A stretch of 22,067 nt of DNA from an uncultured Flavobacteriales bacterium (GTDB lineage Bacteria; Bacteroidota; Bacteroidia; Flavobacteriales_E; Vicingaceae): contig CALALS010000050.1 of assembly GCA_937925525.1 (NCBI GenBank), positions 1-22,067 of the forward strand, given 5' to 3'. Shown piece after piece: positions 1-8,537 of this stretch. Every line of letters starts with the position of its first letter. The stretch's first letter is position 1. The position numbers and the translations under genes are program-made. The notes under the pieces were generated by a model. The model did no database searches and was not told the DNA's origin. It worked only from the letters and a program-made list of their open reading frames with translations.

Positions 1-1312
1 CTTCGTGACCCGGAGTATCTAAGAAAGCAATTTTTCTACCGTCTTCCATTTCTACCGAATAGGCACCTATATGTTGGGTAATTCCTCCTGCTTCACCGGC
101 AATTACGTTTGCATCTCTGATGTAATCTAGTAATGAAGTTTTACCATGGTCAACATGCCCCATAATGGTTACAATTGGAGGTCTTGAAACCAAGTTTTCT
201 TCATTTTCGTCCTCTTCTTCTAAAATATCTTCTTGTTCTTTTGCAGAGATAAATTCAACAGAATAACCAAACTCTTCAGCAACCACTGATAATGTTTCTG
301 CATCTAATCTTTGATTGATGGAAACCATCATTCCTAAAGACATACATGCTGAAATAATTTCTGTAACGGAAACGTTCATCATGCTAGCCAACTCACTTGC
401 AGTAACAAATTCAGTAACTTTTAAAACTGACTTTTCAAGCTCGGCTTGTTCAGCTTCTTGTTGCAATTTTTCACTAACCGCAGCTCTTTTATCTCTTCTG
501 TATTTAGAGCCTTTTGATTTTGAAGAAGCAGTAAGTCTAGCAAGGGTTTCCTTAACTTCTTTTTGGATTTCTTCTTCCGTAAGCTCTTCTTTTTGCTCTT
601 TTCCTTTTTTGCGACCCTTGAACTTATCGCTAGGAGCAAAAGACTTAGAGTCAACTTTAACTTTGCTTAATCGTTTTCTTTTTTTCTTTTTTCCTTTGAA
701 TGAATCATCTTCTGAAGAAGCAACGGGTTTAGGTTTTTTCTCCGGTTCTTTTGGAAGCTCAATTTTTCTGAGAACTTTTGGAGCATCAAATTTTTGAATA
801 TTGATTTTTATTTCTTCCGGTTCTACTTTTTCTTCTTTGGGCTCTTCTTTTTTAACTTCTTCTTTTGCTTCTTCTTTTTTCTCAGCTTCTTTTTCTTTTG
901 GCTCTTCTTCTTCTTTTTTAGCCTTTTTATCTTCAATCTCTATTTTCCCAACAACTTTAGGTTGAGCCTTTTCAGCTGTTTTGTCTGATTTAAGGTTTTC
1001 TAAAGGAGATTCTATGTCTTTGATGATAACAACATCTTCTTGAGACTCTTTATGTGTTTCTTTCTTACCACCTTGGTCTTTAATAGTAATTTTTTGGGCA
1101 TTAACTTTTTCGCGAACCTCTGTTTTAGAGACTTCTTTAATTTTTTTATCGCTTTGAAACTCATTAAGAAGAGCTTCATACATATCCTGATCGATTTTGG
1201 CATTAGGGTCTTGTTCAACCTTATGTCCTTTCTCTTTCAGAAACTCAACAACAGTGGTTAATCCTAAATTAAATTCTTTTGCTACTTTACTTAGTCTCTT
1301 AATTTTTGACAT
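1..1312 (-). CDS. infB: Translation initiation factor IF-2 (N-terminal part, cut by window edge)
   Basis: IF-2 is the GTPase that brings initiator tRNA to the ribosome. The protein begins MSKIKRLSKVAKEFNLGL, a typical IF2 N-terminal helical motif. A long Lys/Glu-rich, low-complexity linker of roughly 200 residues follows (minus-strand codons about 470-1180). Next come a second IF2_N-like segment (VTEFVTASELASMMNVSVTE) and the start of the GTPase domain, with G1 motif GHVDHGKT and G3 motif DTPGHE just before the edge. The rest of the G domain and domains II-IV lie outside the window. The ATG is at 1310-1312, 48 nt after the nusA stop, in the usual rimP-nusA-infB order, so it is probably co-transcribed with them. 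The charged linker is variable in this family and usually disordered. Identification is secure; only the 3' end is missing. Confidence 0.97.
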   Translation of the reverse strand, partial: MSKIKRLSKVAKEFNLGLTTVVEFLKEKGHKVEQDPNAKIDQDMYEALLNEFQSDKKIKEVSKTEVREKVNAQKITIKDQGGKKETHKESQEDVVIIKDIESPLENLKSDKTAEKAQPKVVGKIEIEDKKAKKEEEEPKEKEAEKKEEAKEEVKKEEPKEEKVEPEEIKINIQKFDAPKVLRKIELPKEPEKKPKPVASSEDDSFKGKKKKRKRLSKVKVDSKSFAPSDKFKGRKKGKEQKEELTEEEIQKEVKETLARLTASSKSKGSKYRRDKRAAVSEKLQQEAEQAELEKSVLKVTEFVTASELASMMNVSVTEIISACMSLGMMVSINQRLDAETLSVVAEEFGYSVEFISAKEQEDILEEEDENEENLVSRPPIVTIMGHVDHGKTSLLDYIRDANVIAGEAGGITQHIGAYSVEMEDGRKIAFLDTPGHE

Positions 1313-1360
1313 ATATGTCCTTTATTTTTTGCTTAACTTTTTTCGAATAAAATATAAAAA

Positions 1361-2614
1361 TTATTCTTCAAACTCTTCTCTAAAAATTCGTTTTACGTCT
1401 TCAATAGTTTCTTCTTCCAAGTCAGTACGTTTTAATAAATCTTCGTTAGATAGTTCTAAAACGCTTCTGGCTGTATCACAACCAATGGCTTTTAGTTCTT
1501 CAATAATCCATGGTTCAATTTCATCGGTAAACTCATCAATGCTAACGTCATCAACTTCATTAGCAACATCTCTGAATACATCAATTTCGTATCCGGTTAA
1601 TTTACCTGCAAGTTTAATGTTAAAACCGCCTTTTCCAATTGCTTTTGAAACTTCTTCCGGATCTAAGAAAACTTCTGCTCTACCTGTTTCATCGTTTATT
1701 TTAATAGATGAAATTTTTGCTGGACTTAAAGCTCTTGATATATAAAGTTGAATATTATTGGTGTAGTTAATTACATCAATGTTTTCATTTTTAAGCTCTC
1801 TAACGATACCATGAATTCTAGATCCCTTCATACCAACACATGCACCTACAGGGTCTATTCTGTCATCATAAGATTCAACTGCTACTTTTGCTCTTTCTCC
1901 CGGTTCTCTTACAATATTTTTAATGGTAATTAGTCCATCAAAAATTTCAGGAACTTCTTGCTCAAATAATTTTTCTAAGAATTTTGGTGAAGTTCTAGAA
2001 AGTATAATAATAGGCTTGCTGTTTTTCATTTCTACGGATAGAACAACTGCTCTAACAGTATCTCCTTTTTTGAAATAATCGGTTGGAATTTGTTCAGTTT
2101 TTGGAAGAATTAACTCATTATCTTCATCGTCAAGAATAAGAATTTCTTTTTTCCATACTTGATAAACTTCTCCGGCAACAATTTCGCCAACTCTGTCTCT
2201 GTATTTTTTAAAGATTTCTTCTTTTTCTAATTCCAAAACTTTTGAAATAAGGTTTTGACGTAATGATAAAACGGATCTTCTTCCGAAATCAAAAAGTTTT
2301 ACCGGCTCAGAAACTTCTTCTCCAACCTCAAAGTCACTTTGAATTTTAATGGCTTCAGAGTAAGCAATTTCTTTATTAGGCTCATCTACTTCACAATCTT
2401 CAACAATATCTCTGTTTCTCCAAATTTCTAAATCTCCTTTATCAACGTTTATAATAAAGTCAAAGTTTGAATCATCTCCATACTTCTTTTTAATCATACT
2501 CCTGAAAACTGCTTCCAGGATATTCATCATTTTTGTTCTGTCAATGTTTTTAAATTCTTTAAACTCTTGAAACGAATCTAAAAGACTTACTTCTGGTTCT
2601 TTAACACGTGCCAT
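1361..2614 (-). CDS. nusA: Transcription termination/antitermination factor NusA
   Basis: NusA binds RNA polymerase and nascent RNA and modulates pausing, termination and antitermination. The 417-residue protein shows the expected order. The N-terminal RNA-polymerase-binding domain covers about 1-130 and includes DKGDLEIWRNRDIVED. An S1 RNA-binding domain lies at about 144-208, with GEIVAGEV at its start. Two KH domains follow, with the GxxG loops GMKG (261-264) and GKGG (327-330). The short C-terminal tail (about 360-417) looks helix-hairpin-helix-like (IEELKAIGCDTARSVLELSN) and is shorter than the duplicated acidic repeats of enterobacterial NusA, as is normal for Bacteroidota. The ATG lies 6 nt after the rimP stop, so the two genes are probably translationally coupled. 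Nothing in the gene looks disrupted. Confidence 0.97.
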   Translation of the reverse strand: MARVKEPEVSLLDSFQEFKEFKNIDRTKMMNILEAVFRSMIKKKYGDDSNFDFIINVDKGDLEIWRNRDIVEDCEVDEPNKEIAYSEAIKIQSDFEVGEEVSEPVKLFDFGRRSVLSLRQNLISKVLELEKEEIFKKYRDRVGEIVAGEVYQVWKKEILILDDEDNELILPKTEQIPTDYFKKGDTVRAVVLSVEMKNSKPIIILSRTSPKFLEKLFEQEVPEIFDGLITIKNIVREPGERAKVAVESYDDRIDPVGACVGMKGSRIHGIVRELKNENIDVINYTNNIQLYISRALSPAKISSIKINDETGRAEVFLDPEEVSKAIGKGGFNIKLAGKLTGYEIDVFRDVANEVDDVSIDEFTDEIEPWIIEELKAIGCDTARSVLELSNEDLLKRTDLEEETIEDVKRIFREEFEE

Positions 2615-2620
2615 ATAGCA

Positions 2621-3088
2621 TTATTTAAATGAAAAAATTAGTTTAATTTCTTTAATTTTTGATTGTTTAAATGTTTCTGTTTCTGTTATGGTTTCTTTCT
2701 TTTTTTTGCCTTCTATTTTTACTTTTTTTGTCCACTCTAATGTGATGTTTTCTCCATCATATTCTTTTAAAACTCCTTCATACTTTTCTCCTTCTTTGGT
2801 AAGAATACTTACGTTTCTTCCAATGTGTTTATAGTATTGTTCCTCTACTTTAAATGGCTCACCCATTCCCGGTGAAGAAACATTTAATGAGAAATCTTCT
2901 TCCTCTCTGTCTAAATGGTCTTCAATAAATCTGCTGATTTCAACACAATCAGCTATTTTAATTCCTTTTGGACCATCAACTTCCACCCATATTTCATTCT
3001 TACTTTTGATAATTACATCTACCAAAAATAAGCCTTTCTCCTCAATTATTTTAGAGCAAATTTCTCTAATAATTTTTTCAGTAATCAT
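2621..3088 (-). CDS. rimP: Ribosome maturation factor RimP
   Basis: RimP assists late assembly of the 30S subunit. The protein has 155 residues, the usual length. Its N-terminal alpha/beta domain contains VEVDGPKGIKIADCVEISR and the family hallmark NVSSPGMGEPFK (about 68-79), the Bacteroidota form of the VSSPGxxRPL motif. The C-terminal part is an SH3-like beta barrel (NVSILTKEGEKYEGVLKEYD). The ATG at 3086-3088 is the first gene position of the rimP-nusA-infB operon. A TAnnTTTG promoter box and a strong hairpin lie between it and the upstream gene and are listed separately. Identification rests on the motif plus gene order. Confidence 0.93.
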   Translation of the reverse strand: MITEKIIREICSKIIEEKGLFLVDVIIKSKNEIWVEVDGPKGIKIADCVEISRFIEDHLDREEEDFSLNVSSPGMGEPFKVEEQYYKHIGRNVSILTKEGEKYEGVLKEYDGENITLEWTKKVKIEGKKKKETITETETFKQSKIKEIKLIFSFK

Positions 3089-3105
3089 TTTTTAAGAGAA
3101 TGAAA

Positions 3106-3126
3106 GAGGGGACTTTTGGTCCCCTC
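3106..3126 (-). terminator. Perfect hairpin in rimP leader: terminator of upstream gene or leader element
   Basis: GAGGGGAC and GTCCCCTC form a perfect 8-bp stem with a 5-nt loop. On the minus strand it lies 17 nt before the rimP ATG and 54 nt after the stop of the upstream secreted-protein gene. It is followed by TTTCATTCTCTT, only a poor U-tract, so intrinsic termination is possible but not certain. It lies downstream of the rimP promoter box, so rimP transcripts would contain it. It could equally be a leader attenuator or a translational control hairpin. Confidence 0.55.
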
Positions 3127-3145
3127 AGATTTCATCAATACGGTG

Positions 3146-3153
3146 CAAAGGTA
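3146..3153 (-). promoter_or_regulatory. Bacteroidota -7 box (TACCTTTG) upstream of rimP
   Basis: TACCTTTG is an exact match to TAnnTTTG on the minus strand, about 58 nt before the rimP ATG. This would give a leader of roughly 50 nt. No clear -33 TTG element is visible. It lies 27 nt beyond the stop of the upstream gene, which suits a separate promoter for rimP-nusA-infB. Confidence 0.55.
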
Positions 3154-3180
3154 TTATATTTTTTAGAAAAATAAAACTTA

Positions 3181-5754
3181 TTACCTTACAATTTCTATCC
3201 AGCCGGTGTATTTTGCGTTATTGATAGAAATTAAATAAAAATAGGTGTTGGCTGCTAATAGTTTTCCATTTGAGTCTTTTCCAACAAAAGTGTTGGTAGA
3301 GTTGTCATAATTTTTGGTTTTCCAGACTAATCCTCCCCATCGGCTAAATATGCTCACTTCATTTTCAGAATTCTCAATGCCTCTAATAAACCAAAAGTCA
3401 TTTACGCCATCACTATTTGGAGAAAAAGCATTGACAGGCTTAATGTCAATACAGTCATCAGAGTTAATTACCCTTACATTAAGCGTGTCATATCCGGGAC
3501 AAGTACTTTGCGAAATTACCTTTAAAAGATATGAAATAGAACTGTCCGGTGTGCAAGTTGGGGTTGGAGACTTATCATCACTTAAAAAAGTGGATGGAAC
3601 CCATAAATAGCTATTACCACCTGTAGCATTAAATTGAGTTGAATTTCCCGAACATATTTCAATATCCGGACCTGCATCTGCAGTTCCTTCATCTACCGTT
3701 ACTGTTATTATAAAAGGCTGGCTCCTGCATCCTCCGGTTTCGTTATAAACGTAAATAAGATGTGTTCCGGGAGAAAAGAACTGATGCTGAACAGAATTGC
3801 CATTTGCAAAAGGAGCAATAGTAGCGGAGTAAGGTTGATTATACCAAAGTATAGTATTAGAAGAAGTGCCACCTGATGTTACGTTCATAGTTAGTGTGTC
3901 AAAAGAACAAGCTGTATAAGTAGCTTTTCCTGATGGAGCTGGGGGAGAAGGTAAAACAGTAATAGTTACTCCTGAAGTATCTTTGCATTTATTTCCTCCG
4001 GTTATATAATAAATGGTAATGTTTGTGGGTGTTGATGTATTAAACAAAAGCGTTCCACTTGTTGAGTCAACATATCCTCCCGGAACAGAATAAAAATAAC
4101 CTCCTCCTGTTGCTATGGAATCAGGTCTTATTCCTGCATCAGAAAGACAAAATGTACTTTTTGGATAAGAGAAAAATGGATTTGCAGCAGGAGAGCTAAA
4201 AAGAAACCATTCATAGGTTCTCGAACAGGCATTGGCACTATCAATCAAATCAATTTTATAAAAACCAGCGCACATACTATCAGTTAAAGTAGGTGTTCCT
4301 GAATAAGAAGCAAAAGTAAGCTGATTGGTCCATGTTACAGAATTAAAACTATGTGTCGATAAATTACCAATACTTGCAGAATTCATGCATTCTCCTACAC
4401 AGCCATAAAACTCTTGATTAGGAATAATTTGCCAAATAGGGTAAAAAATATCAAAAGCTTTATAGTAGCGACATTTAAACCCTGAGTTAGAATCGGTAAC
4501 ATAAACCACATAATTTCCACTAAGGTTAATGCATGCATTTTTAAGCGTGTCACTTTTATTGGTGGTATAACCGGAAGAGATAATTTGGCTTCCGCTTCCA
4601 TCATACCATTCGTAATTAAAAGGCCCTTGTGAAGATGTGTTTAGATTGATAATGGCACTACCGTCACAAGTTTCATTACAGTCGGCAGGGGTAGTTGTTA
4701 ATACAGAGTTACCTAAACAGCAGTTTAACTTACTCATTGAATGTAAAACATTTTTCCCGATACAGGATTTGACTGGGTTTGAGCCTGTTTCTCCATCACT
4801 AAATAATTCAAATTTTATACTTAAATCTTCTTCTTGATTACATGACATCATTGACTTTGTCTTTATATCAAAACAAAAGAACCAAACATCACTTGTGTCG
4901 CCATAATCTCCTAAATTATTGGCAGGGTTTAAATCACCATTTCTTTCATAGAAAAATCCTGCTTTCGGACCTATCGGAGTGTTAACTGCTGTTGGGTAAA
5001 ATGACCATTTACCTTGTTGATCAATAGTAGGAGTGCTAGTTATATTTGAAATGGAGCTTAAATCCCAGCCTGGACCTAAATCAGGTATAATGGCATGTAA
5101 ACCATTGCCAAGTGATGAATTATAGCCTAAAACAGAAACGCATACATTTACTTTTTCTCCCGGAGGATAATATCCTGCAACCGGCATGGGTGTTAAACTT
5201 AAAAAAGCATGCTTTAAACATGTGCAACTATCATAAGGCTGTATTTTTAACCTAAATTTACCGGTATCAAGAACTTGAGCCCCTGAAACTTGAAGGTAAT
5301 AAGGAGTTAAAGGAATTAACTCATTTACATCCATTTGTACAAACATTGAGTTTGTTAAACCTTGCTTACATTTAATGGGTTTAGGCTGCTTACAGTTATC
5401 GGTAGATTGATAGATGGTAATTTGTGGTGTTTGAATAAACGATAGTGAAGGAAAGATGCTGTCAAAAGTAATTATAACAAGATTAGAGGTGTCGTAAAAC
5501 TGAAAGCATATATCTGTCTTTGGTGTGGGGAGGGGATTACATTGCTGAAAAAATGGGCTATGCTCTTCTTTGCCATAAGAAGAATTGTTAAAGGTGCCAA
5601 CAAATGGCGTAGAACCCATACTAATACCACATTGAGACGGGATACTTAAACTAATTACGTTTTGAATACTGCAGGGGGTGTTTGCCCCTAATTGGGCTTG
5701 AATTCTTGAAAAAGAAAAGACAATAAAGAAAATTAACAGTAAATTTTTATTCAT
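3181..5754 (-). CDS. Type IX-secreted protein with gliding-motility C-terminal domain
   Basis: This is a large exported protein of 857 residues. It has a Sec signal peptide (MNKNLLLIFFIVFSFSRIQAQ) and a central run of cysteine-containing beta-sandwich segments resembling SprB/PKD/Ig-like repeats, for example around residues 345-430 and 600-765. The C-terminal domain of about 85 residues (NAFSPNSDGVNDFWFIRGIE through to GWIEIVR) is the gliding-motility-associated domain (TIGR04131/CHU_C-like), a type B sorting signal of the type IX secretion system. It is therefore expected at the cell surface or released. No enzymatic motif is visible, so an adhesin or structural role is more likely than catalysis. 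The gene ends in tandem TAA codons. It starts 43 nt after the SpoIIE phosphatase stop with no convincing promoter between, so it may be the last gene of that unit. Confidence 0.88.
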   Translation of the reverse strand: MNKNLLLIFFIVFSFSRIQAQLGANTPCSIQNVISLSIPSQCGISMGSTPFVGTFNNSSYGKEEHSPFFQQCNPLPTPKTDICFQFYDTSNLVIITFDSIFPSLSFIQTPQITIYQSTDNCKQPKPIKCKQGLTNSMFVQMDVNELIPLTPYYLQVSGAQVLDTGKFRLKIQPYDSCTCLKHAFLSLTPMPVAGYYPPGEKVNVCVSVLGYNSSLGNGLHAIIPDLGPGWDLSSISNITSTPTIDQQGKWSFYPTAVNTPIGPKAGFFYERNGDLNPANNLGDYGDTSDVWFFCFDIKTKSMMSCNQEEDLSIKFELFSDGETGSNPVKSCIGKNVLHSMSKLNCCLGNSVLTTTPADCNETCDGSAIINLNTSSQGPFNYEWYDGSGSQIISSGYTTNKSDTLKNACINLSGNYVVYVTDSNSGFKCRYYKAFDIFYPIWQIIPNQEFYGCVGECMNSASIGNLSTHSFNSVTWTNQLTFASYSGTPTLTDSMCAGFYKIDLIDSANACSRTYEWFLFSSPAANPFFSYPKSTFCLSDAGIRPDSIATGGGYFYSVPGGYVDSTSGTLLFNTSTPTNITIYYITGGNKCKDTSGVTITVLPSPPAPSGKATYTACSFDTLTMNVTSGGTSSNTILWYNQPYSATIAPFANGNSVQHQFFSPGTHLIYVYNETGGCRSQPFIITVTVDEGTADAGPDIEICSGNSTQFNATGGNSYLWVPSTFLSDDKSPTPTCTPDSSISYLLKVISQSTCPGYDTLNVRVINSDDCIDIKPVNAFSPNSDGVNDFWFIRGIENSENEVSIFSRWGGLVWKTKNYDNSTNTFVGKDSNGKLLAANTYFYLISINNAKYTGWIEIVR

Positions 5755-5797
5755 AACTGGTAGTAAACGAATTTTAACCTGACTAAGTTACACAAAA

Positions 5798-7579
5798 TCA
5801 AGATATTTTTACGCCTATTACTAAAATGTCATCTACTTGTTCATGGTTACCTTGCCATCCGGATAAAGTTTCATCTAATAATTTGCGCTGAGCGTCAGGC
5901 TTTAGACTGGCAGATTGTATTAATAAGCTTCTAAATTGTTTATACATGAATTTTTTGCCTTTTTGTCCGCCAAACTGGTCAGCATATCCGTCAGAGAATA
6001 GGTATATGTAGTCTCCTGATTGTAGTTTGAGTTCATGGTTTGTAAATTTCTTTACCTCATTTCCCATAACCGAGCCAATAGGGAATCTATCTCCTTTTAT
6101 TTCAATCACTTCATTGTTTCTTACCAAAAACAAAGGGTTGTAAGCGCCTGAAAACTCAATAGTATTGGTATTAAAATCTATACTTGCAAGAGACATATCC
6201 ATGCCGTCTTTTGTAGATGTTTCATCTATTTGGTGTAGGGTATGACTGACACTTTTATTAAGCTCATCTAAAATAGAACTTGGTTTATCGGCTACTGAAA
6301 AGGCATAATTAAGACCATTAACGCCAACTATAGACATTAATGCACCCGGCACACCATGACCGGTACAGTCAACAGCAGCAACATAAATTTTATTATTTTT
6401 TTCTCCTACCCAATAAAAATCACCACTTACAATGTCTTTTGGCTTATATAAAATAAAGCTCTCCGGCAAAAGCTTGCTCACTTGTTCATCCGGAGGCAAA
6501 ATAGCTTCCTGAATTCTTTTCGCATATTTAATACTGTCTGTTACTTGTGTATAAAGCTCATTGATTTTCATGTTTTGAATCTCAATCTCTTCTTTTTGCT
6601 GAACAACTTCTGCAGTTCTAAGTCTTACTTTTTCTTCTAATATTCTTTCATTTTCGGCTAAGTCATCACGCATTTTAAGTAAAGCAAGCCCAAGGCTGTC
6701 ATTTTCACTTAATGGCTCATAGTTGGTTTGAAATTTACCCGAACCAACTGCATTAGCAAAGTCTTTTGTTTGTTTTAAAGCAGAAACTAATCTATTCATG
6801 GCAGAGGTCATATCGCCAATTTCATCATTTCTTACTTTAGTTTCTTTATCCGGGTAAACTCCTTTACTTAAGCTTAATAAAATGTGCCTTAGTTTATCAA
6901 TTGGCTTAACAATAGACCTGGTGGTAGAAATGGCTATAATTAAGGTGAAAATAGGAAGGGCAATCATAAATATAATAATAAGAAGCTTTAAGAAGTTAAA
7001 GCTTTCCAGCATTTTATCATTAATCTCTCCGGAGGCATGTTTTTGCTTGTTAATTAACTCATCTAGTAGAAATAAAATCTCTTTACTTTTTTCATAAATA
7101 TCGCCATCTTCTTCAAGCCTGAATTCTGCTAAAAGTTTATTAGTAGGGTCGTTATAGCTGTCAAAGCTATTAAGAGCTCCTTTTATTTCTTCATGCATTT
7201 CAAAGAGTTCATCACAATTTGTAAAAACAGTCTCAAGAGCTTCTACATCACTTTTTTCCCAGTGTTCTGAAATGGCAGTAAGCTTCTTTTTTAGGTGAGG
7301 GTATTCTTGAAAAACTAAATTATTTAGTTTCTTTTTATCGGGTGAGTCGTCTTTTGGAGTATTTACCCATGTATTAATTAATAATCTTGACCGAACAATA
7401 GTTAGTTTTAACTCTTCCAGATAAGCTACAGATGGAGAGTAAATTTCAGTAATTTCATCATTAATTTTTTTACTTTCAGAGAAGGTGTTGTAGGTAAGAT
7501 AAAACACCATAATAATGAAAAAGATTAGGATACCGAATCCTAATCCAAGTTTTCTACCGATAGTAAATCTAATATTCAT
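5798..7579 (-). CDS. Membrane sensor with HAMP and SpoIIE-type serine phosphatase domains
   Basis: The 593-residue protein begins with TM1 (about 13-31), followed by an extracytoplasmic, mainly helical sensor region (32-195, resembling a four-helix-bundle chemoreceptor sensor) and TM2 (about 197-218). A HAMP domain (219-272, RSIVKPIDKL and NDEIGDMTSAMNRLV) and a coiled coil (about 305-350) connect to a PP2C/SpoIIE phosphatase domain (about 370-593). Metal-binding acidic residues sit in SGDFYW (D387), DCTGHGVPGA (D404), FSDG (D530) and QVDDILVIGV (D583/D584), so the domain looks catalytically intact. The DSIKYAKRIQEAILPP linker is one I recognise from Bacteroidota phosphatases. The likely reaction is Mn-dependent dephosphorylation of a Ser/Thr phosphoprotein such as an anti-sigma-factor antagonist. 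No partner kinase or STAS protein is encoded nearby. The ATG lies 9 nt after the TPR gene stop, so it is probably co-transcribed with the two upstream genes. Confidence 0.9.
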   Translation of the reverse strand: MNIRFTIGRKLGLGFGILIFFIIMVFYLTYNTFSESKKINDEITEIYSPSVAYLEELKLTIVRSRLLINTWVNTPKDDSPDKKKLNNLVFQEYPHLKKKLTAISEHWEKSDVEALETVFTNCDELFEMHEEIKGALNSFDSYNDPTNKLLAEFRLEEDGDIYEKSKEILFLLDELINKQKHASGEINDKMLESFNFLKLLIIIFMIALPIFTLIIAISTTRSIVKPIDKLRHILLSLSKGVYPDKETKVRNDEIGDMTSAMNRLVSALKQTKDFANAVGSGKFQTNYEPLSENDSLGLALLKMRDDLAENERILEEKVRLRTAEVVQQKEEIEIQNMKINELYTQVTDSIKYAKRIQEAILPPDEQVSKLLPESFILYKPKDIVSGDFYWVGEKNNKIYVAAVDCTGHGVPGALMSIVGVNGLNYAFSVADKPSSILDELNKSVSHTLHQIDETSTKDGMDMSLASIDFNTNTIEFSGAYNPLFLVRNNEVIEIKGDRFPIGSVMGNEVKKFTNHELKLQSGDYIYLFSDGYADQFGGQKGKKFMYKQFRSLLIQSASLKPDAQRKLLDETLSGWQGNHEQVDDILVIGVKIS

Positions 7580-7588
7580 TAAATTGCT

Positions 7589-8518
7589 TTAGTCTTTTTC
7601 TTCCTGCTTCTCAAGACTATCTATTTCTTGGTATTGTTTGAAGTATAGTTCAGACTTTTCTTTGTCATTTAAACTCCAGTAAATTCCAGCCAAGCCTTTA
7701 AGTGTTTCTTTTCGTTTTGGTTCAAGTTTGTAAGCCCGAATCATATAAGGAAGGGCTTTTTTAAATAACTCATTTGTTTCGTCTATAATTTCATTTAGCG
7801 CCTCTATGGGTCTATCATAATCCATGTTGTTAATCATGTAAACAGACTTGTTGTAATAGATAAGCGCCATGTTGTAATTGGCTTTTACATGATTTGAATC
7901 GGCATCCAATACATTTTGAAATCTTAAAATAGCCTGATTCATATAATCTTGGTTCTCGTAATTCCCTGCCTCATATTTTTTCATAAAATTCTGTCCAATT
8001 ACAATATTGAATTGTGTAATTTGAGATTTATAATCGCCTTGAGGGTCAATGTTCTTTTTAATATCTAAATAAATATCAAAGTTTTCAATGGACTGTTCAA
8101 TAGACTTGTCGTCAATTAGCCCGGTTGAATTGGAAGGGGTAATTAGTCTTACTACATCGTTATATAGTGTGCTAGATAAGTAATTAAGTGTATTAATGGC
8201 GTCTGTTTTATGCTCATTTTTTACATCCAGTTCTAAAGAAGTATAAAGACTTTTTACACTGGCTAATCTTAGTTTGGAATTATATTGGTCTTTTTCATTT
8301 TGCTTATAAAGCTCTTTTTCAATATAACCTTTCCAAAACCATACAGTGGCATTTCCCTTATATTCATTGTCTGTAGACAAATTATCAAAGGCAGCTTTAG
8401 CCTTATCTACCTGACCTTCCTGGTAAAGCTTGAGGGCTAAATCAACTCTGTTTCCTTGCCCCATCATTATAATCGGGAAGAGAAGACTTAAAAACAATAT
8501 GTTTACTATTCTAAACAC
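7589..8518 (-). CDS. Exported tetratricopeptide-repeat protein
   Basis: The protein has 309 residues. It has an N-terminal signal peptide (residues 1 to about 20, LFLSLLFPIIMMGQ), which places it in the periplasm or at the membrane. TPR-like helical pairs follow: LALKLYQEGQVDKAKAAF (27-44), AILRFQNVLDADSNHVKANY (196-215) and LKGLAGIYWSLNDKEKSELY (273-292). TPR proteins are usually binding scaffolds, so no reaction is expected. The start appears to be GTG at 8516-8518; the next ATGs lie inside the signal peptide and would destroy it. It sits 19 nt after the YfiR-like gene and 9 nt before the SpoIIE phosphatase gene. This suggests an envelope-side partner of that sensor, which is inference from context only. 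Confidence 0.8.
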   Translation of the reverse strand: MFRIVNILFLSLLFPIIMMGQGNRVDLALKLYQEGQVDKAKAAFDNLSTDNEYKGNATVWFWKGYIEKELYKQNEKDQYNSKLRLASVKSLYTSLELDVKNEHKTDAINTLNYLSSTLYNDVVRLITPSNSTGLIDDKSIEQSIENFDIYLDIKKNIDPQGDYKSQITQFNIVIGQNFMKKYEAGNYENQDYMNQAILRFQNVLDADSNHVKANYNMALIYYNKSVYMINNMDYDRPIEALNEIIDETNELFKKALPYMIRAYKLEPKRKETLKGLAGIYWSLNDKEKSELYFKQYQEIDSLEKQEEKD

Positions 8519-8537
8519 TACAGAATCACAAAGTTAA

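Noticed and set aside
315..988. Plus-strand frames rich in Ser, Leu and Phe opposite infB
   Set aside because: They are mirror images of the Lys/Glu-rich IF-2 linker and show no family features of their own.
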